A DNA stretch of 12,101 bases, taken from the NCBI RefSeq assembly GCF_000003605.2, contig NW_003124911.1, forward strand, positions 121,249 to 133,349. The letters run 5' to 3'. The translations under genes were made by a program, and so were the position numbers. The stretch comes from Saccoglossus kowalevskii (Eukaryota; Hemichordata; Enteropneusta; Harrimaniidae). Below the pieces are notes generated by a model that did no database searches, was not told where the DNA came from, and saw only the letters and a list, made by a program, of their open reading frames with translations. Below are positions 1 to 10,700 of the stretch, one piece after another. Every line of letters begins with the position of its first letter. Positions within the stretch are counted from its first letter, which is position 1.

Positions 1-238
1 ATGCATGTACAAAGAACTCATGCACGTACAAAGAACTCATGCACGTACAAAGAACTCATGCACGTACAAAGAACTCATGCACGTACAAAGAACTCATGCA
101 TGTACAAAGAACTCATGCACGTACAAAGAACTCGTGCACGTACAAAGAACTCATGCACATACAAAGAACTCATGCACGTACAAAGAACTCATGCACATAC
201 AAAGAACTCATGCACGTACAAAGAACTCATGCACGTAC
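1..238. repeat. 19-bp tandem array, 12.5 copies, touching the window edge
   Basis: The unit ATGCACGTACAAAGAACTC repeats at 1, 20, 39 and so on every 19 bases to 229, the last copy being a 10-base fragment. The array may extend to the left of the window. Five copies differ by one base: CATGTAC at copies 1 and 6, CACATAC at copies 9 and 11, and a GTGCAC start at copy 8. Because 19 is not a multiple of three and the unit has no stop in any phase, all three forward frames stay open. The resulting repetitive 80-residue frames are by-products and not proteins. It probably lies in an upstream intron. Confidence 0.97.
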
Positions 239-638
239 CTCAAAGAATGTAATTGATATGTTAAAACTGCACATAAACTAAATTTGCAGATCTCACTTTT
301 TGAAGCAGTATATAATAAATCAACAGACCCAATGAATGCTATTTTAACATCATTGAATATGTCTAGAATGCATGCAAAAAATTAATAATAAAAACAACAG
401 ACCTATAATTACCATGTTGGTTCTCCATGTCGGTGAAGTGTTTGTGAAACATTAGGGTGGCCAGTTATCTAAACTTTTAGCCTTAATTGATATAAGAACA
501 GAAATCGGTATTAAACCACTGTTAACAACAAAATGATTGCATTGAATAAATAAGTGATCTGAATTGTGTTGATTGTAATACATTTTAATAACTTAATGTA
601 TCAAAATTTATGCTGTTTATATTCTTTTTTACTGGTAG
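239..638 (+). other. Upstream intron end, no gene seen
   Basis: These 400 AT-rich bases lie between the 19-bp array and the first exon of the window. They end in a polypyrimidine-like stretch and the acceptor TAG (636-638). I see no coding, RNA or mobile sequence in them. Confidence 0.7.
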
Positions 639-784
639 TCTTACTGGTAAATCAAGTCGGTGTATTAACCTTGGGTCGTATAACTATCTGGGTTTTGCCG
701 AAAACTCTGGACCTTGTGCTGAAGCTTCTCTAGAGACTTTAATTAAATATGGTGCCGGAGTGTGCAGCACCAGACAGGAACTTG
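639..784 (+). CDS. SPTLC2: SPTLC2 exon a: start of the aminotransferase fold
   Basis: This 146-bp exon opens with the third base of a split codon after the acceptor TAG (636-638), preceded by a T-rich tract, and ends one base into a glycine codon before GTGAGT at 785. It encodes [20 protein letters not shown] and then a stretch ending [13 protein letters not shown]. The SYNYLGF and GAGVCSTRQ motifs are the conserved entry to the fold-type I PLP domain of LCB2 proteins. The reading frame stays open upstream of the acceptor to an ATG at 610, but those codons (an F-rich run) are the polypyrimidine tract and not protein, so 610 is not a start. The missing upstream exons must end in phase 2. Confidence 0.93.
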
Positions 785-3700
785 GTGAGTTTTACAACAC
801 GGAACTGATTCTTGATGTTTGTTTTTGTGTCAATGATGTGTATTTGTGACTAAATACTAATATTCATAATTTTATTGTACATATATCGAACCCGTATACG
901 TGTATTCTCATTGAACTGTTGTATTATTTTATCTTTATAAAACATATCTCTTTTTTTTTTGCTAGGCAATCTTGATATCCACATAGAATTGGAAAAACTA
1001 GTAGCTCAATTCTTAGGGTTAGAGTCTGCTATGGTATTCGGTATGGGCTTTGCTACTAATGCTTTGAATATCCCAGCCCTTCTTGGCAAGGTGAGATAAA
1101 CCCATAAATTCACAAACAATTTAAACTTGATGTTTACATTTGTCACAATATAAGACTTATTTGCTGAATTTCATTGTATCTATACATATTTTATGTGGTA
1201 TCCTAGCAACCACCTGTTGCTATGGTTTTAATGTGGATATTTACTTATTCATGTCTATCTAATGCAAGTGGTATTCTAAACCTTGCAATATCTGAGTAAA
1301 TATTTGAAAAAAAAAAAAAGATTGGTGCGAGATAATTTAATTTCTTCTTCTCAGGGTTGTCTTATTCTCAGTGATGAATTGAACCATTCTTCTCTGGTAT
1401 TGGGTTGCCGCCTTTCTGGTGCATTAGTTAAAACTTTTAAGCATGATGGTGAGTATACACTTTTTTTTAACTCCACGATTTGCTCATGTTTTTTTTCCTA
1501 CAAATTAAATCATCTTGTTTTCTGAAATATATTCATTGACCCACGAAAAATTAATTTTTCATCAGTGAAAGACAAACTAGTGCATCTGAGGTACACATTC
1601 TGACAGCATAAATTGAATACTGTGAAATACTTTATTTTAGCTGGAATTAATTTTCGCTGAAAAGGCATTTAGGGTGTTTTGTATGGAATTTATTTTCATT
1701 GATTTTTGACGAGTTGAATGTGAAATATAGGGGAAACAAGTATATTCGCTGGATTTTATTTTCACGGAATCATCCTTTCAGCGAAAATAAATTTCAAGCG
1801 AAAATAAAGTATTCTACAGTAAGTTGTTTGTACTTATAATACTGTAAAACTATTTATTTTTGCTGACATTTAATTTTTCTATCTTGATGTTTTGAAAATT
1901 TTTATTAGGGTTCCAAGTTGATGTACATGTTCACATAGCAGTTTCACTAATCAGCAAAACCTAATGAATAATTAATGTGTTTACAGGAGTTGAATGAATG
2001 GTAAAAGTTCATGGGTAATAAAAAAGTTTGTAGAAAGGTCATTTCTGAAATTGATCTATGTCACACCTATTGATACATTAGGGGCGTGTAATTTCATGTT
2101 TGCTTGTGTTGGCTACCATTAAAACAAGTCATACAACTTGACTTTTACAATATGGTTTTATTTTTTGCTGCATTATACAAAACCTGGTTAAAAATTATGG
2201 TCATCAAAATACATTTCGAAAAATCATTTACCATTGGTTTCTATGGTAGAAAGGACTTTCTCAAAATCATTTACCATTGGTTTCTATGGTAGAAAGGACT
2301 TTCTCAAAATCATTTACCATTGGTTTCTATGGTAGAAAGGACTTTCTCAAAATCATTTACCATTGGTTTCTATGGTAGAAAGAACTTTCTCAAAATCATT
2401 TACCATTGGTTTCTATGGTAGAAAGGACTTTCTCAAAATCATTTACCATTGGTTTCTATGGTAGAAAGGACTTTCTCAAAATCATTTACCATTGGTTTCT
2501 ATGGTGGAAAGGACTTTCTCAAAATCATTTACCATTGGTTTCTATGGTAGAAAGGACTTTCTCAAAATCATTTACCATTGGTTTCTATGGTAGAAAGGAC
2601 TTTCTCAAAATCATTTACCATTGGTTTCTATGGTAGAAAGGACTTTCTCAAAATCATTTACCATTGGTTTCTATGGTAGAAAGGACTTTCTCAAAATCAT
2701 TTACCATTGGTTTCTATGGTAGAAAAGACTTTCTCAAAATCATTTACCATTGGTTTCTATGGTAGAAAGAACTTTCTCAAAATCATTTACCATTGGTCTC
2801 TATGGTAGAAAAGACTTTCTCAAAATCATTTACCATTGGTTTCTATGGTAGAAAAGACTTTCTCAAAATCATTTACCATTGGTTTCTATGGTAGAAAAAA
2901 CTTTCTCAAAATTTTGTTCAGTTATATGAGCTGAAAAAAAACATACACAGTTATAAAATAGTTATTATGAATTTGGATGAATGATATATATTTAATAAAA
3001 AAAATTAATATTGAAAGATGGATTTTTGAATTTTTTACAAACATAAACTGAAAACCTGAAAAGTTTTACAAAATCAATAATACACTTTTGAAAAAAAAAA
3101 TTTAGCTAAATTTCTAACTCTTTTTCATTAGTTAGAATGCCTCTGAATAACTTGTACCAACTTCAGACATAAATAGTCCCCATCCTGCAATAGAAAAACA
3201 AGATTGAAACAAGACTTATCATTGGGAAATTTTCGATTTTCATGAAGAAAAACATTAACATGAATTCCTATGGAAATAGTAAAAAAAGCCCAAAAGTGGA
3301 CGAATTGTGGCTAAATCAACAATTACCAGTACTATTAAAACACTTTTCAAACAAAAAGAAAATGTAATAATTTGTTCGCTCTCATCAAATTAGAACAATG
3401 AAAATGTTTAATTCTCACGAACATTTTAAATGTTATACAGTTAATAAAATCAAATTCTAATGATAAACAGTTAATGAAAACATATATCAATATATTTGTT
3501 TTTAATCTGTGTTCATATTGCAACTTAATCTTTCACATTTTTCTATCAAATTGAAATATATATTTTATTATATATATATATATATATTTTTATTATGGAA
3601 TATTATAAGAAAATTACTGTAAGGGTTTCCCCATCTACATCTGAGATTTGTATGAACTGTTGGCAACTTGGTAAACTACCTTAAGCTGGCTTCTCATGCG

Positions 3701-4709
3701 TAGCAATGTATAATGTGTATACAATTCAGGTGGAGAAGTATTGTTTCTAAGGGTGGGGTGGGGTGGGGTGGGGTAGGGTGTGGACATGTTTGTTATCACA
3801 TATCTGTATTTATTATAAGTATTTGGTTGAATTAATACCTTGGGAGGGTTATCATATTAATAATTACATGAAATGACATTTTGGGAGTGGCAGTATGCAT
3901 TTATTGTGATGACTTTCAATCAGAAGCAAAAGTGCTTCCATGGAACTATTATAATGAAAGTAATCAATATGTAAACATGACCTGGCTTCTGAAGAGCTAA
4001 ATGCTGAGTAATGCTTATCAGTAGTTTGTTTATGTAACCATAGCAACAATATATCAACTGTCCTTTCCCTATTATCTATAGAATTGTCAGGTACCAAAAC
4101 AACTGATCATGACTCAGCTAAGCTGGATGTTTGCCAAGTGTAAGAGTCAGGAGGTCAGGAGGTCAGGATTTGCATAACAGAAGACTGACTTGTTATAGAT
4201 ACAGGCACTGATGACTGTACAGTTACTATGCACACACAGCACATAAATGATTCAAAATTCTGTTTTCTTCATATCCAGTAGAAGTAGTCACAATACACAA
4301 ACATTAAAGCCTGGTTTGTTTTGGTGTGGTGTGGTTTCTTTTGTTAGATATATGTATTATTCGTGGCACCAAATAGCTAAAAACAAACTGAGAAATTGTT
4401 TTGTTTATTCACAGGTATGATTATTACTTGCACCTGGTTCAACAGTCAAATTTTGTTGCAGTTTCATAGAAAAAAAACTTGCATAAATTTTATTCTTATT
4501 TTTTCAAATATTTTTATCAATTAAGACCTAGCTGTAACCAACAGGAAATTATGACAATTTTGTCCAAACTTGTCAAAAATGGAATTATAGAAAAATACAT
4601 AAAAAAATCTAGAAAATAATTTGGCGGGAGAAATGATGGAGATCAAAGGTTTAAATGAGTAGGTAGACCAAAGGTTGCTGAGTTAATTGTTTTGATATAT
4701 AAATACATG

Positions 4710-4746
<37 letters not shown>

Positions 4747-7700
4747 GAGTCAGTTTTACTTACTGGTAGTACTGTAAAGGGGGTAATTGTTCACTGGGTT
4801 TTAATTTAGCTTATTTCGCTGACTGGAAAAATGCGCTAAATTAAAACACAGTGAATATGTAACATTTAGCAGAGAACACATTATCTAAATGATGAAACCG
4901 TGAATTAAAAACCCACTGAATATGCCTGAAATGGTAAATCAGTGAAATTTAAACCCAGTGAAAATTAGTCATTTTACAGTATGCTTTAAACTAAAGCAAA
5001 TAATGGAACAGAATTTGTACCAACTTAATTTACATAAAACTGCAATTTTGGAATTATATATCATACGCGTATTGCTTTTAATAATATAAGATTTCAATGT
5101 TTGATTATTCATCTGTCCACAAATGCTTTCTCATTCAGAATAGTAACATCATGGACCTACCAACACGTGTTAACGTTAATAGCTTTAGTCTATATTAGCT
5201 TGTTACTGTTGTATTTTTGACTTGCCCAATTAAGATAACCAGCTCTTTTTCCACAGTATATTGTCAAAATCAATTGAGGAGTGTGAACACAATCCAAGAC
5301 TGTTGTTTTATTGATGGCTACAATCAATAAAAGCATATTACATCAAAACAATTTCACATCGCATGTCAACCGACTCATAAGTTTCTGACGTGAGGAACAC
5401 AAATCGTTTTATTTTGTCTCAATATGCATTTGGTCTGTTTTGTACTGCATGTAATTGCAGCTTTAATTTAATTGAATACCTGTACATGGCATAAATGATA
5501 CTAAATTTCATCAGAAACGGCAGCAAAAACTTTCCACATCATTGTAAAAGTCAACTGTTTCCTAACATTGGTTGATGCATTGTATCGCTGACTTCTGTGC
5601 ACATTGGGGACCTATTATGTACACATCCAGATAATGACATTTCAATTCACAATATGTGAATGTTACAATTAATACAGTGATAGTGATTTGATCAATTGTC
5701 AATCTAAAAGCAAAATTCAACAGTTAGTGCTCCTTATGATAACTAAAGATCATAAAACTACGGATACTCTGAATGCACAACTGACTATATGTCTGAATTC
5801 TGCATTGGTTTGATCGCCATGGTAGTCTGGTTCCATTACACTTTAGGTTTTCAAAACAACATCACAATTGAAATGTTTAGATGGAATATTATAATCCCAG
5901 CTCTTGTAAGTCGATCAATTCATGCAGCTCAAAAACTCTGATCATATTTCATCTAAAGCACACTTATAGTAAGCATTGAGAGCACTTTTGAATATTTACT
6001 AGTGGTTAGCAATGACAAAATTTTGCTTGTCAGTTTTGAAAATGAGCTGCCAACATGCTATTTAGTCAGAATATTATTTGAAAGACACTTGTGGGACTCT
6101 GTGGAAAAGTTGAATGTCGGACCAGCATGGACAATTAAAATTACCAGTACATGTCAAATACATGTACCGGTAAATATTGCAGTATATATTGGTGCTTTTT
6201 TTTGTATGTACTGTCAAGTTGCAGATGGTGGACCTACATGTAAAGTCTTTAGGGCAGTTCATTTTGTCATTCAGACATACTAAACCATTAATAACCATGT
6301 TATTTTGTTAATAACTGAATGCATATATATATAAACTTTTATTAATATAAGTATCATAGAAAAATGACTATATGATTTATAGCCTAGAGCTAAATTTAGC
6401 AATTAGATAATTAATTTCATGCTGTGTGCTTTTATTAATGACACACTTCACTGTTAAAAATTAACCCTTATCCTGCCAGTCCCATTTACTTTTACATTGA
6501 CTTCTTAAAAATATTATATAATTTATTTGGTTTGGTTAATGAGAATCTATGATATTCCACTTCGACTGTGTATGCATAACATACTCAAAATATATTGAAT
6601 ATTTTCTCTACTTGAAATCTTTTGATTCAATATTAATATTCTGGCTGTTCATCTATTTGCTATATGAATATTCATAGTAATACCTGAATCACAATTGGTC
6701 TCTGCATGATATCGGAAGGGGTGGGGGGGGGGGGTAGGGGGTCATGTTCTGTAATCTCTCTGGAATTACTAGTATAAATAATATATTCCACCGATTATAG
6801 TACAAAAGTATGCTTAACCTGCCAGTGAACTGTACATAGCATATGCAGATAGAAAAAAAACAGGAAAAACATTTTTAGGGTATTTACACGCCCCAAAAAT
6901 GTGCTATACACATTTTATGATGGTAAATAATTCTGAAGAAGAAGATGGTATCTCGATGCAATATTCCGCTCAATAAAATAAATGAACACTGGATTAAGAA
7001 GAATGCCAGCAAGTACTGAACTGTTTATTTAATATCAAAATGCTTTATTTTTATGTTCATAGATATGAAAAATTTAGAAATTCGGTTACGTCAGTCAATA
7101 ATTAACGGCCAGCCACGTACTCATAGACCATGGAAAAAAATACTTATAATTGTTGAAGGTGTATACAGGTAAGTCGGGTTTTCACACTTTCTTGCGATGA
7201 CTGTTTGTATATCGCATGATACACTCATTACACAAAGCATATACTTCAAGACAACTTTTAGATTCATTGGTGTGGACTTTTGCCAATATATGATGGTATA
7301 TGAAATATGACGTGCAGAATATTATGTACATTGTATTAAATATTGAAATTGATTCAATGTTGCTGATGAAATTCAAACAATGCTCCTCATTGTTTGAATT
7401 TCATCACATCATCGTCTGATGAACAACTATAATTGATCTTAGTATGTTGAACCATACGATGATGAACACAAATTTGCATTTTTCAAACGTGGATTTGGGT
7501 CGGGACTATTTTGTGAATTTATGAAGAAAAGAAGGACACTGGTGGAGAAAAGGTTAAAATAAATTAAAAAAAGTTGCTTTGGAACTTCTGGAAATGATCC
7601 AAGTGAACAATGGCTAAACACTTTCTTTAATGTGCAGCAGTTGTTACACCATGATGGGTCCCATGCAACATATACATTGTTCAATTTTGAATATGCTCTG

Positions 7701-10700
7701 TTCCCAACGACTGACACTTTTAGAAACCCTACACACTCATTATGGTTAATAACAAGTGTGTTGTTAATTTGTGACCTCCGACACAAGTACAGTATCTAAT
7801 GTAGATTTTATACTAATCAAACTTTTGTTTTCAGTATGGAAGGTTCTATTGCCATTTTACCTGAATTAGTGAGACTGAAGAAGAAATATAATGCATATCT
7901 TTATCTGGATGAAGCACACAGTATTGGAGCTTTGGGTCCAAATGGACGAGGTGTTGTAGACTATTATGGGATGGATCCCAGGGATGTGGATATAATGATG
8001 GGAACATTTACAAAGAGTTTTGGAGCAGCTGGCGGGTATATTGCAGGTACTAAGGTAAGGTATACTGTCTTATTATTAGTATTAAAAGTATATGAATTTA
8101 AGATTGTTTATGTTTGGTTTTACAGAGCAGCATTTGTTACAAATGACGTCACTAAGCAATATGTAAATTAATTATACCGGTATATTCATGATGTTTGTTT
8201 GGATCATAAATGCATGTTTGTTTACGTAGTCAAATTGTGCACTTCATTTGTGTTTGTTACAGGCGGTTAGAGTGAATGTGACCTTGTCAGCTGTTCACGC
8301 CACACGAGTAACGTTGTGTTAGTCAACATCTGTATTGACAATATTGCGTGAATGTTGCAGTGAGTGAGTTTGCCAAACCTGCGAGTACTTGAACTTAAAA
8401 ATTCGGCAGCCAGCATGGTGTGTTTTGCATGGTACGTCCTACGCAGACATCATTGTAGTGGAATGTCGGCGTAATTTGCATAAACTGAGAGTTACCCCAC
8501 TCCACGTGACCGGCTCTCTACCAATCAGCTTGAGATACTAGAATATGAAAGATGACAATATGATTTATTTTACTGTTTCAGGAATTGATAGCACATTTAA
8601 AATTTCGTTCTCACAGTTCGGTTTATGCTACCTCTATGTCGCCACCAGTGGCACAACAGATTATATCAAGCATGAAAAGCATCATGGGATTGGATGGAAC
8701 TAATACAGGTAAATAATACCTAAACAAACTTTTGTTGGGCTTGTGTTGTGTTAATCAAGTTTTCATTAATGTTTATGATCAAGTTGGTATATTTTATTTC
8801 TGTACTTTATGTTGATTTGCATCGTCAGACATATACACAGGTCACAGAGTTTAAAATACAAGGATTTGTTTATGGTGAGCTTTTTTTTAAATGTAATGGT
8901 ATATACATACTAAAATCACAATGTTTTGTCTGGCTATTATTATGTAAATTGAAACGTACCTCAATCCTATGAATTGGAAATTTGTTTTTCATATGGGTAA
9001 TTTTGCCTGAAAGCCTGAATTCAGCGACAAAAAGTGCCCTTGCCAGTCAAGCCTAGCATCTTTGATCGGTAATTTTTTATACTTACTATTCATTTAATAA
9101 TGATAATGTTCGCAAAATTGTTTTTTGGTTATTTATTTTTTTTATCATAAATTTCTATATGTGTTGCATCTCTTAAAGATGCAGTAGATACTAAAGAGTA
9201 CGACTTCTTTGTCATATTTTTATGATGATAATTATTACCTCCAAAATTATGTTGTTCATGTCAATTACTGATTCATAATACCTGAATTCGGCCAGAACTG
9301 TTTTGTCATTGTGATCAAGTTCAATGTGATGTCCTCATTAATTTTAACTGAGAGATAATCATATGCATTGTGATCAGACATGTACCATTTCAGTTCTCAA
9401 CTTTTCAAAGTACTGGCAAATTAGATTTGTAAAGAACAAACAGTCCAAATTTTAATTATGATGCAAAATAACAAGACCTGTTTGGGTCTGACAGTACTAT
9501 CTCAAGATTAGTTACTTCTATGCCCATCATGATTGAAATTGAAAAGAACAATATTAAACAACAGAATGAATTTCAGTGCTTTTTTAGGCTTCAATCAATC
9601 AATCCTCATTGAGTAGATCAAAATACATCTTTCGTTGCTTAAGCAAAAAAAGCAAATTGTGGAAGGATGTCTAATTACATGCATACCTTTTATGCAAATC
9701 TGTATAAACTGGTCACTTTCAGCATCGAATCTGTCTGGTAGCTATTATAGACCTCATACGATACATATGTAATTGTTTTATTTTAATCTCACCTTAGGTA
9801 GTCAACGACTTCAACGGTTAGCATGGAATACTCGGTATTTCCGTCGACGATTACATGAAATGGGTTTTATTGTATATGGAAACGATGACTCACCAGTGGT
9901 GCCGTTGCTGATATACCTGCCATCCAAAGTCGTGTAAGTAATAAGTGAGCAGAATCTCATCAACATTTTTGTGTTAAAAATAAGATTATGTATTCTTGTG
10001 ATATTTACAGTATGCAGAGAAAATTACAAAATAAGCTGAAAAATTGTGTGATAGATGTTACACAAAAAATCCAGTAAAATTGTTTTGTTAATCAGTATGA
10101 AATTCTCGTATCCAGTAATAAACATAGCATAAGTATTACAACCTTGCCCATTGAATTTTGGATTTTGATAAATTTTATCTGACTGGTGGTCATTTTCATC
10201 AAATCAAATACGTCAGCAGTTGTTTCTCAGATATGCCCGAGTCGATATTATTCAACGTGGCATGAACATATTAAACACATGGTATGTCACTAATGGACAA
10301 GTGTCCATACCCATTTTCTCAGATGTGCTTTGAATGATTTTGGTGATGTAAGTACAAAAAAACTTGGTATAAACAACACACGTTTCATTTTGTTATTTGA
10401 TACAAAACGTCCAACTCTTTTATGTGTGGATTGTACACTTTTGTACAGAATGATCCTATTTCTAGATGGTGTCACTTTGACTGAAAAAAAAAAATCGATA
10501 AGGTGCCATTTGAAGTAACACCATAATTTTAACATTCTGAATACTCCCAACAGTTATTATAATCTATGTGCATCTTTTGATCTCCAATACTTATACAGGA
10601 CGGGGACTATGACAATAAATATGATATTTTTGATATCTAAACAAATCTTTTATCAATGTTATCAGAGCTTTTTGTCGAGAATGTTTGAAAAGGAAGCTTG

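Larger units (their letters stand above)
1449..7062 (+). other. Large intron, 5614 bp, phase 1, repeat-rich
   Basis: The intron has donor GTGAGT and acceptor TTTATGTTCATAG. It holds two foldback elements, a 43-bp minisatellite, two simple-sequence tracts and two G-rich runs, listed separately. Stretches between them (1881-2220, 2913-3560, 3785-4145, 4982-6717, 6742-7062) are AT-rich and show no recognisable coding, tRNA or transposase sequence on either strand. The open frames in them, such as 3864-4097 (-) with 77 codons and 6002-6283 (+) with 93 codons, match no family I know and have the low-complexity look of chance frames. Confidence 0.88.

Noticed and set aside
1-281. Three overlapping forward frames of about 80 codons with repetitive protein (MHVQRTHARTKN type)
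   Set aside because: They are one 19-bp array read in three phases. The unit lacks stops, so open frames follow automatically, and there is no splice or start context.
2406-2636. Open frame through the 43-bp minisatellite
   Set aside because: It comes from a repeat inside an intron whose unit is not a multiple of three. The protein is a low-complexity by-product.
3864-4097. Minus-strand frame of 77 codons
   Set aside because: It has no known motif, no splice or start support, and lies within the large intron.
6002-6298. Overlapping frames on both strands (93 and 74 codons)
   Set aside because: Neither resembles a known protein, and frames on both strands over the same bases are typical of non-coding DNA.
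6459-6835. Similar phrases TTAACCCTTATCCTGCCAGT and CTTAACCTGCCAGT as possible element ends
   Set aside because: They are in the same orientation and no inverted partner or target duplication was found.
2081-6895. GGGGCGTGTAA at about 2081 and its reverse complement near 6883
   Set aside because: An 11-base match between distant sites without extended flanking similarity; not enough to define an element.
7363-7420. Possible C/D box snoRNA (TGATGA near the left, CTGA near the right)
   Set aside because: The boxes fall within a perfect 19-bp hairpin, there is no closing terminal stem around them, and a snoRNA would not carry such a long internal stem.
7439-7786. Minus-strand frame of 115 codons
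   Set aside because: It lies inside an intron of a gene read on the other strand, has no recognisable domain, and the composition looks like chance in AT-rich DNA.
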